Shown here in pieces: positions 8,405 to 15,626 of a stretch of 44,838 bases of DNA. Source of the stretch: Bradyrhizobium guangdongense (lineage in GTDB: Bacteria > Pseudomonadota > Alphaproteobacteria > Rhizobiales > Xanthobacteraceae); the NCBI RefSeq assembly GCF_006483445.1, contig NZ_PPPT01000016.1, positions 1 through 44,838 on the forward strand, given 5' to 3'. The notes beneath the pieces were generated by a model. The model had not been told where the DNA came from and ran no database searches. It saw nothing but the letters and a program-made list of their open reading frames with translations. How positions within the stretch are numbered: the first letter of the stretch is position 1; each line of letters begins with the position of its first letter. Made by a program: the position numbers and the translations under genes.

Positions 8405-8908
8405 ATGCGAGCGCTGCTGCTTATTGCCTCATTGCTGCTGATGAACTCGGCCGCTCTTGCCGATCCGCCCAAGCTTGTGGTGTTCGATTTCGAGCTGATC
8501 GACACCAGCCTGCCGGGCGAGTTCTACGGCTCCAAGCCGGAATTGGTGCGGCTCGACCGCATCAGCGAGCAGCTGCGCGAGGAACTGACAAAATCCGGCA
8601 AATACCAGATGCTGGACATCGCGCCCATCAGGGATGCCGCCCGTCACGCCAATCTGCAGGCCTGCGGGGGCTGTGACCTCAAGCTAGCCGGGCAGTTGGG
8701 CGCCGATCTCGAAATCACCGGCGTGGTGCAGAAGGTCTCGAACCTGATCATCAACCTCAACATCTATCTGCGCGACGTGAAGACCGGAGCCATGATCACC
8801 GCTGCCAGCGCCGACATGCGCGGCAACACGGATGAATCCTGGACCCGTACCATGAGCTACCTCATCCGCAACCGCATTCTCGCGCCGAATTACGGGCGGC
8901 CGGAGTAG
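8405..8908 (+). CDS. DUF3280 family exported protein
   Basis: 167-aa protein with a signal peptide (about 1-19, SAALADPP). The mature part begins LVVFDFELIDTS and contains a Cys pair in QACGGCDL (about residues 88-91) and the segment GVVQKVSNLIINLNIYLRD, the pattern of DUF3280/DUF2380 proteins. These recur beside PQQ alcohol-oxidation genes in Bradyrhizobium-like genomes, with no known biochemical role. It is divergent from the substrate-binding gene with 127 bp between the starts, so it may share regulation with the cassette. Confidence 0.85.
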   Translation: MRALLLIASLLLMNSAALADPPKLVVFDFELIDTSLPGEFYGSKPELVRLDRISEQLREELTKSGKYQMLDIAPIRDAARHANLQACGGCDLKLAGQLGADLEITGVVQKVSNLIINLNIYLRDVKTGAMITAASADMRGNTDESWTRTMSYLIRNRILAPNYGRPE

Positions 8909-8936
8909 GGGCACTTCGTCCCGCGTGCACGGTGCA

Positions 8937-9058
8937 CCCTCTCCCCTTGTGGGAGAGGGTGGCTTCGCGAAAGCGAAGCCGGGTGAGGGGTTTTCTCCGC
9001 GGATGCAGACCCCTCATCCGGCGCTTCGCGCCACCTTCTCCCACAAGGGGAGAAGGAA
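8937..9058. repeat. long inverted repeat between convergent genes
   Basis: The left arm (8938-8990) contains CTCCCCTTGTGGGAGAGGG then GGCTTCGCGAAAGCGAAGCC, itself a nested hairpin. The right arm (9010-9056) carries the complement, CCCTCATCCGG followed by TTCTCCCACAAGGGGAGAA. The element fills almost the whole gap between the convergent DUF3280 and fghA genes, so it could serve as a bidirectional terminator. Its sequence resembles intergenic palindromic repeats dispersed in Bradyrhizobium-like genomes. Confidence 0.8.
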
Positions 9059-9064
9059 GAAAGG

Positions 9065-9910
9065 TCACGCCGTCAGTCTCGCCGCGTGCCAGTGCAGATG
9101 GTCCGCCATGAACGTCGAGATGAAGTAATAGCTGTGATCGTAGCCCGGTTGCCGGCGCAGCGTCAGCGGGATGTTGGCCTTGCTGCAGGCGGCCTGCAGC
9201 AGCTCGGGGCGGAGCTGCTCGGTCAGAAAATTGTCGGCATCGCCGTAGTCGACCAGGAAGCCGGAATATTTCGCGCCGTCCTCGATCAGCGCCACCGTGT
9301 CATGCGCGCGCCAGGTGTCGTTGTTGGGGCCGAGATAGCCGCCGAGCGCCTTGGTGCCCCAGGGGACCTGCGACGGCGCCACGATCGGCGCAAAGGCGCT
9401 CGCGGCGCGGTAGCGGTGCGGATTGCGCAGCGCGACCGTCAGTGCGCCGTGGCCGCCCATCGAATGTCCCATCACCGATTGCCGCTTGGCATCGACCGGA
9501 AAGTTGGCGGCGACGAGTTTTGGCAACTCGTCGGTGACGTAGCTCCACATGCGATAGTTTTTCGCAAACGGCGTCTCGGTGGCATCGACGTAGAAGCCGG
9601 CCCCTAAGCCGAAGTCGTAGGCGTTGTTGGCATCGCCAGGCACGTCGGCCCCGCGCGGGCTGGTGTCGGGCGCAACGAAAATCAGCCCGAGCTCGGCGCA
9701 GGCGCGGCGGAATTCGCCCTTTTCGGTGACGTTGGCGTGGGTGCAGGTCAGCCCCGAGAGATACCAGACCACCGGCAGCTTTGCGCCGTCGGCATGCGCT
9801 GGCACGAAGACCGAGAACGTCATGTCGGTCTTGGTCTCGGCGCTGGCGTGGCGATAGACGCCCTGCACGCCGCCATAGGATTTGTTGGTCGAGACAGTCT
9901 GGATCGTCAT
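9065..9910 (-). CDS. fghA: S-formylglutathione hydrolase
   Basis: 281-aa cytoplasmic esterase, full length for the family. It hydrolyses S-formylglutathione to formate and glutathione, the second step of glutathione-dependent formaldehyde oxidation. The catalytic triad is visible: Ser150 in GHSMGGHG, Asp226 in DYGDADNF and His259 in GYDHSYYF. The family segments WYLSGLTCTHANV and APDTSPRG are intact. Its place between PQQ-alcohol-oxidation genes and a two-component system fits detoxification of formaldehyde made by methanol oxidation. It lies downstream of the response-regulator gene with 72 bp between them. Confidence 0.95.
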   Translation of the reverse strand: MTIQTVSTNKSYGGVQGVYRHASAETKTDMTFSVFVPAHADGAKLPVVWYLSGLTCTHANVTEKGEFRRACAELGLIFVAPDTSPRGADVPGDANNAYDFGLGAGFYVDATETPFAKNYRMWSYVTDELPKLVAANFPVDAKRQSVMGHSMGGHGALTVALRNPHRYRAASAFAPIVAPSQVPWGTKALGGYLGPNNDTWRAHDTVALIEDGAKYSGFLVDYGDADNFLTEQLRPELLQAACSKANIPLTLRRQPGYDHSYYFISTFMADHLHWHAARLTA

Positions 9911-9982
9911 GTCAGGAAACTCCGTGGCGCCAAACCACCACCTGATGATTGCAACGCTTGTATGACCGAATGTGTGGCGATG

Positions 9983-10603
9983 TCAGGCCACGCCGCTGTC
10001 GATCGCCAGCCGCACCAGCTCGACGGAGGTCTTGACCCCGAGCTTCTGGCGCATGATGGAGGAGGTGTTGGCCACCGTCTTGTAGGAGGACTGCACCAGC
10101 CACGCAATTTCGGAAAGACTCTTGCCGGCGCTGAGCAGTCGCAGAATTTCCATCTCTCGCGCGTTTAGCTTCGACAGCGGGTTTTGCGCCAGCGCCGGTC
10201 CCGCAAAGGCGATGCTGCGCGCCATTGCGCTCGGCAAATACGTCCCGCCATTGCCGACGGCGCGGATCGCTTCGACGAGATCGTTGGGGTCGCCGGTCTT
10301 GGAGACGTAACCCTTGGCGCCGCACTCGATCGCGCGCGCCGCGAAGGCGGGATCGTCGTTCATGCTGAACATGATGATGCGGGCCTCGGGCACGCGCTCG
10401 AGGAGCCGGCGCGCGAGCTCGAAGCCGGAGACGGTCGGCAGGTTGATGTCGATGATGCAGAGGTCGGGACGCTCGACGATGAAGACGCACTCGCCGTCTT
10501 CGGCATCGGCGGCCTCCAGAATCTCGATCTCGCCTTCGTCGGCCAGCACGGCACGGCAGCCGGAGGCGACGATGGGATGATCGTCCACGATCAGAATGCG
10601 CAT
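9983..10603 (-). CDS. LuxR/NarL-family response regulator (FlhR-like)
   Basis: 206-aa two-domain regulator. The receiver has the acidic pair in LIVDDHP (Asp7, Asp8), phospho-acceptor Asp52 in IIDINLP and Lys102 in VSKTGDP. The C-terminal LuxR helix-turn-helix spans about 140-200 (LNAREMEILRLLSAGKSLSEI and KTVANTSSIMRQKLGV). The ATG at 10603 has GAGGAAA upstream; the longer reading to 10648 is rejected. It is divergent from the histidine-kinase gene at 10810 and upstream of fghA. The closest known arrangement is FlhSR of Paracoccus, which controls formaldehyde oxidation genes; that equivalence is inference. Confidence 0.9.
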   Translation of the reverse strand: MRILIVDDHPIVASGCRAVLADEGEIEILEAADAEDGECVFIVERPDLCIIDINLPTVSGFELARRLLERVPEARIIMFSMNDDPAFAARAIECGAKGYVSKTGDPNDLVEAIRAVGNGGTYLPSAMARSIAFAGPALAQNPLSKLNAREMEILRLLSAGKSLSEIAWLVQSSYKTVANTSSIMRQKLGVKTSVELVRLAIDSGVA

Positions 10604-10715
10604 CGGCGTTTCCTCGTGCAGCCCCATGGGCCCGTTTTTGCGTCGCATCGGGCCGGGTTTGCTGTACGCTTTCGATTAGATATCGGGCGTTTCGGGTCTG
10701 TCAACGTTCCCTGCG

Positions 10716-10769
10716 TCGTTTACGATCGCATGGGGTCGTTCACGATCCCATGGGATCGTGAACGATCCC
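10716..10769. promoter_or_regulatory. tandem 20-bp repeat fused to a perfect 30-bp palindrome (probable operator)
   Basis: Two head-to-tail 20-bp copies, at 10716-10735 and 10736-10755, match TCGTTYACGATCSCATGGGR (three differences). The second copy is the left part of a perfect palindrome at 10736-10765, centred on CCATGG at 10748-10753. With one mismatch the symmetry extends to 10732-10769. The site therefore contains three half-sites of the form CGTTYACGATC. It sits between the divergent response-regulator and kinase starts, a typical position for autoregulation by the response regulator. Confidence 0.7.
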
Positions 10770-10809
10770 GGACAGCTCCTACGAACGTCGCAGGTAACGG
10801 GCGAAAGCA

Positions 10810-12165
10810 ATGTGGCAAAATCTATCTTTGCGCGGGCGCATCAACCTGCTGCTGGCGCTGCTCTTGGCGCTGGGGCTCGCGGTGAACATCGCGCGGCAGG
10901 TCGCGGAAGCCGGGCCCCGCGTCCAGGCCGAGGATCAGAGCGTCATCCGCCTGGCGCGCGAATTCATCGAGATGATCGTGGCCGACCTGAAGGAGGCGCC
11001 GGATCCCGACGCCAGGCTGAACCAGATCGCCCGCGACCTGTCGCGGCTGCGCCACGTCTCGATCACGCTGCAGGATGGCGCCGGCAAGGCGTTCGCCCCG
11101 CCGCGCACGGGCGAAAGCGATGATGCGCGCGCGCCACCGGCCTGGTTCGTCAGCCTGGTCCATCCCGAGCAGACCGCGGTCAGCGTTCCCGTGTCGATCC
11201 ATGGCAGGCCGGCCTCGCTGCTGATCACCTCGCACCCGAACGACGAGATTGCCGAGATCTGGGACGGTATTCTGACCCAGCTCGAGGTCGGTTCGGTGAT
11301 CGCGCTGGCGCTGTTCCTGGTGATGATGACGGTGGTGGGACGGGCACTTGCGCCGCTGCAATCGCTGTCGCAGGCCATGACCGAGCTGGAGGCCGGCCGC
11401 TACGATGCGCGCGCCGAGCCGGGCGGGGCGCCCGAGCTCGCCGCCATCTGCACCAAGCTCAATCATCTGGCCGCGACCCTGGGGGAGGCGGTGGAGGACA
11501 AGCGCCGGCTCGCCGAGCGCGCGGTCTCGCTGCAGGACATCGAGCGCAAGGAGATCGCGCGCGAGCTGCACGACGAATTCGGGCCATATTTGTTCTCGCT
11601 GCGGGCGCATGCCACCGCGCTCGCAAAGCTCTCCGAGGCGCGCGAACCGAGCGGTGAATCGCTGCGCAAGCACGGTGCGGCTATGCTCGAGCAACTCAAT
11701 GCGCTGCAGCAGTTCAATCGCCGCGTGCTGGAGCGCCTGCGACCCGTCGGCCTCGCCGAATTCGGCCTGCGCCAGGCGCTGGAATCGCTGTCCCGGCTGT
11801 GGGGGGAATCGCATCCCGACGTTGCGATCGAAACCTCGATCTCGCCCGCGCTCGGGACCACCGGCGAGACCGCCGACCTCACCATCTACCGCATCGTGCA
11901 GGAGGCGCTGACCAACGTGTTCCGCCATGCCGGTGCGACCTCGGTCAACGTCGTCATCGAACCGGCCGGCCAAGCCGGTCATGACGGCCGCGTCTGTGCC
12001 CGGGTGCGGGTCAGCGACAACGGCCGCGGCATGGAGCCCGGCCAAAAGCTCGGCTTCGGCCTCGTCGGCATGCGCGAGCGGATCCTGGCGCTCGGCGGCA
12101 CGCTCAACGTCGCCTCCAGCGGAGGCGGCGTGACCGTGGAGGCGCTGGTTCCGACCGCGGGCTGA
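10810..12165 (+). CDS. membrane sensor histidine kinase, NarX/HisKA_3 type (FlhS-like)
   Basis: 451-aa sensor kinase. TM1 is at about 11-27, a periplasmic sensor segment at 28-159, TM2 at about 160-178, then HAMP at about 179-230. The HisKA_3 dimerisation helix has the phospho-acceptor His254 in ARELHDEFGP. The HATPase domain shows RIVQEALTNVFRHA (N-box), VSDNGRGM (G1) and GFGLVGMRERI (G2). It is divergent from its presumed partner regulator. The start has only a weak ribosome-binding site (GCAGGTAACGGG region). The role in sensing methanol, formaldehyde or lanthanide status is inferred from neighbours. Confidence 0.92.
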   Translation: MWQNLSLRGRINLLLALLLALGLAVNIARQVAEAGPRVQAEDQSVIRLAREFIEMIVADLKEAPDPDARLNQIARDLSRLRHVSITLQDGAGKAFAPPRTGESDDARAPPAWFVSLVHPEQTAVSVPVSIHGRPASLLITSHPNDEIAEIWDGILTQLEVGSVIALALFLVMMTVVGRALAPLQSLSQAMTELEAGRYDARAEPGGAPELAAICTKLNHLAATLGEAVEDKRRLAERAVSLQDIERKEIARELHDEFGPYLFSLRAHATALAKLSEAREPSGESLRKHGAAMLEQLNALQQFNRRVLERLRPVGLAEFGLRQALESLSRLWGESHPDVAIETSISPALGTTGETADLTIYRIVQEALTNVFRHAGATSVNVVIEPAGQAGHDGRVCARVRVSDNGRGMEPGQKLGFGLVGMRERILALGGTLNVASSGGGVTVEALVPTAG

Positions 12166-12180
12166 GCTGCCGCACCCACC

Positions 12181-12270
12181 GTCATTGCGAGCGAAGCGAA
12201 GCAAAGCAATCCAGACTGCCGCCGCGGTAAGACTCTGGATTGCTTCGTCGCAAGAGCTCCTCGCAATGAC
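12181..12270. repeat. intergenic palindromic repeat
   Basis: Left arm GTCATTGCGAGCG... ending CAATCCAGA (12181-12215). Right arm TCTGGATTGCTTCGTCGCAA... ending TCGCAATGAC (12234-12270). Ends and inner parts are complementary, giving a long imperfect hairpin. The core (CATTGCGAG, TTGCGACGAAGCAATCCAGA on the complement) is the well-known dispersed intercistronic element of Bradyrhizobium and Rhodopseudomonas. It begins 15 bp after the kinase stop and may act in 3'-end processing or termination. Confidence 0.85.
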
Positions 12271-12279
12271 GTTGTTTCA

Positions 12280-12302
12280 AAATCGGGAAAAATTCCCGAT
12301 TT
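12280..12302. promoter_or_regulatory. perfect 9-bp inverted repeat upstream of the TonB receptor
   Basis: AAATCGGGA at 12280-12288 faces TCCCGATTT at 12294-12302 across a 5-base AAAAT loop. A further TCGGGA follows at 12305-12310. It is separate from the palindromic repeat ending at 12270 and lies about 120 bp before the receptor start, so it could be an operator or a leader hairpin. No known box is recognised. Confidence 0.45.
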
Positions 12303-12420
12303 GGTCGGGAAGATGGGTGTGGATTCCCTCCGACCTTTTGGGGCTGGTGCGATCGCGCGTGCCGACTACACTTTCCGTCAAGTGAAACGGCGAAAACGAC
12401 AACAAGCCGTAAGCGACGGG

Positions 12421-14868
12421 ATGGATGGGACGACTGGGATGGGCGCGCGACGTCTGTTGATTGCTTCTGTTGCGACCGGGCTTGTGCTCGGCACCGGTGC
12501 GGCGCGCGCCGCGCAGGACGAGGAAACCAACGTCCAGAATTTGCCCGCCGTCGAAGTCTCGGCGCCGCCGCCATCGACGCGGCGCGCCACGCCACGAACC
12601 CCGGCGCGCGTGACGGCTCCGCGAGCGCGGATGTACGTCTATCCGACCTCGCCTGGGACCGGCCGGGGCCTCGATGTCGACAAGGTCCCGTCCAGCATCA
12701 ACGCCGTCGATGCCAACCAGATCAGGCGGACTGGCTCGCTGAACATCACCGATGCGCTGCGCGACAACATCGCTGGCGTCAACATCAGCGAGGTCACCGG
12801 CAATCCGTTTACGCCCGACGTCGAATTCCGCGGCTTTGTCGCCTCGCCCGTGACGGGCACGCCGCAAGGCCTCGCCGTGTACCAGAACGGCGTCCGCATC
12901 AACGAAGCGTTTTCGGACGCGATGAACTGGGACCTGATCCCGACTGCGGCGATCAGGTCGGTCACCCTCGTGACCAACAATCCCGCCTTCGGCCTCAATG
13001 CACTCGGCGGCGCACTCAACCTGCAAATGAAGGACGGCTTCACCTACCAGGGCGCGGAGATCGACGTCATGGGCGGCTCGTTCGGCCGCCTCCAGGGCTC
13101 CGCGCAATGGGGCAAGCAGGTCGACCAGAACTACGCCGTTTACGCCGCGCTCGAAGGCATTCGCGACAATGGCTTCCGCAATTTCTCGGAGTCCAAGGTG
13201 CGGCGCTTCTATAGCGACGTCGGCTACAGGGGCGGGGACAGCGAATTCCACGTCAACATCGGCGCCGCCAAGAACAATTTTGGCGCCAGCGCCACCGTTC
13301 CGGCCGAGTTGTTGAACAATTATTGGGGAGCCACCTACACAACGCCCCAGACCACCAGCAACAAGGTCGGCTACGTCAACCTGACAGGTAAGGTCGAGGC
13401 GACGCCGACCTGGACCTTCGAAGGCACCGCGCATGTGCGACGGTTCGAACAGAAGGTCGTCGACGGCAATCCGACCGACACGCAGGAATGCGCCATCGAT
13501 CCGGCGCTGCTGTGCTTCGGCGACGACGTCACGCCGGCAAACGGCGTGAACGGCGTGCAGCTCGCCAATCCCTTTGCACCCGGCACGATCCTCGGCGAGA
13601 TCGACCGCGGCTCGATCCGTTCGACCACTTTCGGCGTCTCGGGCCAGGCCACCAACACAGACCAGTTGCTTGGGCATGAGAACCGTTTCGTTGTGGGGGC
13701 AAGCTATGACGCCAGCGTCACGCGCTACAACGCCACGGCCGAGATCGGCTCGATCGGCGAAAATTATGTCGTCACCGGCAGCGGCGTGTTCCTCGGACCG
13801 ACCGGCGTGCCTGACCCCGTTGCCGGCCCCGTCTCGCTGCGGACCGTCAATCAGTATAACGGCATCTACGCGATGGACACGTTCAGCGTCACCGATGCCT
13901 TCGCCGTCACCGGCGGCGGCCGCTTTAACGCGGCGCGCATCTCGCTGGAGGATCAGCTCGGCACTGCGCTCAACGGCGACCACACCTTCACCCGCTTCAA
14001 TCCGGTGATCGGCGGCACCTACAAGATCACGCCCGAGCTGACCGCCTATGCCGGCTACTCCGAAGCCAACCGGGTGCCGACGCCGCTCGAGCTCGGCTGC
14101 GCCGATCCCGTCAGGCCCTGCCTTCTCGCCGCGTTTCTGGTCTCGGACCCGCCGCTGAAGCAGGTCGTGTCCAAGACCGTCGAGGCGGGCTTGCGCGGCA
14201 CCAGGGAGCTGAACATCGGCACGCTCGGCTGGAAGGTCGGCGCCTTCCGCGCCACCAATTATGACGACATCGTTGCCGTGCCTGCGGTCGGCCGCACCGG
14301 CTTCGGCTATTTCACCAATGTCGGCCGTACCAGGCGTCAGGGTCTCGAGGCCGAGGTCAACATCAAGTCATCGACGTTGCAGTTCCAGGTAAGCTATTCG
14401 TTCCTCGACGCGCGCTATCTCGATGCCTTCGCGATCGGCTCCGAAAGCCCGTTCAGGGATCCCGTCACCGAGACCATCCAGGTCCTGCCCGGCAACCAGC
14501 TTCCCGCGATCCCGCGTCACCGCGTCAAGGTCGGGGTCGACTACAATGTGACCGACGTCTGGAAGGTCGGCGGCAACGCGTTGTTCGTCTCGAACCAGTA
14601 TTTCGTCGGCGACGAGTCCAATCAATATTCGAAGCTGCCGTCCTACACGGTCTTCAACGTCCACAGCTCTTATCAGGTTACCAAGAACGTTACGCTCTAT
14701 GGCAAGGTCGACAACATCTTCGACAAGCGCTACGCGACCTACGGTCAGTTCTTCGACCGCGAGGCCTTGCCCAACTTCACCAATGGCGGCGCCGACTTCA
14801 CCGACCCGCGCTCGCTGAGCCCGGCAAGGCCGCGCGCATTCTATGCGGGTATGCGGGTGACGTTCTGA
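12421..14868 (+). CDS. TonB-dependent outer-membrane receptor (possible LutH-type)
   Basis: 815-aa receptor with a signal peptide (MGARRLLIASVATGLVLG to GAARAAQ) and a TonB-box-like LPAVEVSA just after it. The plug domain (about 80-200) contains PSSINAVDANQIRRTG, ITDALRDNIAGV and VYQNGVRINEAF. The remainder is a beta-barrel ending in the typical C-terminal aromatic residue (RVTF). I start at 12421; 12439 is an equally plausible ATG directly at the signal peptide. The longer reading to 12301 crosses the hairpin and is unlikely. Substrate cannot be read from sequence. Its place beside the PQQ/ABC locus suggests a metal-chelate receptor comparable to LutH. Confidence 0.85.
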   Translation: MDGTTGMGARRLLIASVATGLVLGTGAARAAQDEETNVQNLPAVEVSAPPPSTRRATPRTPARVTAPRARMYVYPTSPGTGRGLDVDKVPSSINAVDANQIRRTGSLNITDALRDNIAGVNISEVTGNPFTPDVEFRGFVASPVTGTPQGLAVYQNGVRINEAFSDAMNWDLIPTAAIRSVTLVTNNPAFGLNALGGALNLQMKDGFTYQGAEIDVMGGSFGRLQGSAQWGKQVDQNYAVYAALEGIRDNGFRNFSESKVRRFYSDVGYRGGDSEFHVNIGAAKNNFGASATVPAELLNNYWGATYTTPQTTSNKVGYVNLTGKVEATPTWTFEGTAHVRRFEQKVVDGNPTDTQECAIDPALLCFGDDVTPANGVNGVQLANPFAPGTILGEIDRGSIRSTTFGVSGQATNTDQLLGHENRFVVGASYDASVTRYNATAEIGSIGENYVVTGSGVFLGPTGVPDPVAGPVSLRTVNQYNGIYAMDTFSVTDAFAVTGGGRFNAARISLEDQLGTALNGDHTFTRFNPVIGGTYKITPELTAYAGYSEANRVPTPLELGCADPVRPCLLAAFLVSDPPLKQVVSKTVEAGLRGTRELNIGTLGWKVGAFRATNYDDIVAVPAVGRTGFGYFTNVGRTRRQGLEAEVNIKSSTLQFQVSYSFLDARYLDAFAIGSESPFRDPVTETIQVLPGNQLPAIPRHRVKVGVDYNVTDVWKVGGNALFVSNQYFVGDESNQYSKLPSYTVFNVHSSYQVTKNVTLYGKVDNIFDKRYATYGQFFDREALPNFTNGGADFTDPRSLSPARPRAFYAGMRVTF

Positions 14869-14883
14869 GCGGCGCGCGCGATA

Positions 14884-15378
14884 TCAGCTCACCGGTCCGG
14901 GGATCCAGTAATCGCCGGCGAGCGGGCTGACCTTGACGTCGGAGATCACCCCGCGCTCGAGGCTGGGATCGAAATGCCGCATCGTGCGTTCATTGAGATC
15001 GATGATGCGGCCGGGGACCAACGGGCCCACGTCATTGATCTTGACGATGACCTTCTTGCCGACGGCTTCGACGAGGGCAAATTTCGGCCGCGCGCCGAAT
15101 AGAACGCCGCCGAATTTCTCGCGCAGGCCGATCTTGATGGCGGCAGCCCAGCCATCGGGATCATAGCGCTCACCGGAGGCCGTCTCTGGACCGCCCTCCA
15201 GCTTTCCGGGCTTGAACGGATTGTACATGGATGCCGCGCCGACGATCGTATCTCCGGAAGCGGCATCGACGACGGCACTTGAATGAACTCCACCTGCTTC
15301 GCTTCGAGCAAAGGTAACAGAGACGACAAACACAACCACGGCGCCGCAGACTGCGGCGCGCGAGCGAAACAGCATCAT
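14884..15378 (-). CDS. RlpA-like double-psi beta-barrel protein
   Basis: 164-aa exported protein with a signal peptide (about 1-28) and a C-terminal RlpA/DPBB domain (about 45-160). The domain shows GAASMYNP and then VIVKINDVGPLVPGRIIDLNERTMRHF, the family's conserved active-site loop with Asp (NDVGP and IDLNE). Known RlpA proteins cleave denuded septal peptidoglycan. The usual SPOR domain is absent, so this is a short RlpA-like form. It converges with the TonB receptor gene. Confidence 0.8.
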   Translation of the reverse strand: MMLFRSRAAVCGAVVVFVVSVTFARSEAGGVHSSAVVDAASGDTIVGAASMYNPFKPGKLEGGPETASGERYDPDGWAAAIKIGLREKFGGVLFGARPKFALVEAVGKKVIVKINDVGPLVPGRIIDLNERTMRHFDPSLERGVISDVKVSPLAGDYWIPGPVS

Positions 15379-15626
15379 AGATCCTCGGTTGATTTTCTGT
15401 GGGTCGTAGTTCCCGAAGCCGCAGAAATTGCGTCAAGCGAACGCCGAAGCGTTGCGAACTCGCGCCCTTTGGTTGCGGATTCTTGCCAGTTCTGGCGACG
15501 GAACCGTTGTGAGAACCCGGGAGGTTCCACACACTGTTTTTGTTACCGCTAACTAATACAGAGAATGAGTCAGTAACGTGACCGTGTGGTACGCGCCCGT
15601 TATTCTACGGGTCGCATGAATCACAG
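15379..15626. other. 248-bp intergenic region
   Basis: I find no gene here. It separates the RlpA-like gene start (minus strand, 15378) from the C45 peptidase stop (15627), so it probably carries the RlpA promoter on the minus strand. No clear repeat is seen. A short AT-richer stretch with GTTACCGCTAACTAATACAG lies near 15540-15560. Confidence 0.4.

Noticed and set aside
12277..13983. 568-aa minus-strand reading opposite the TonB receptor
   Set aside because: Antisense shadow of a high-GC gene; no family motifs, and the plus-strand receptor is unmistakable.
1..15400. Lanmodulin-like or other EF-hand lanthanide protein
   Set aside because: No DxDxDG-type EF-hand repeat found in any small exported protein here.
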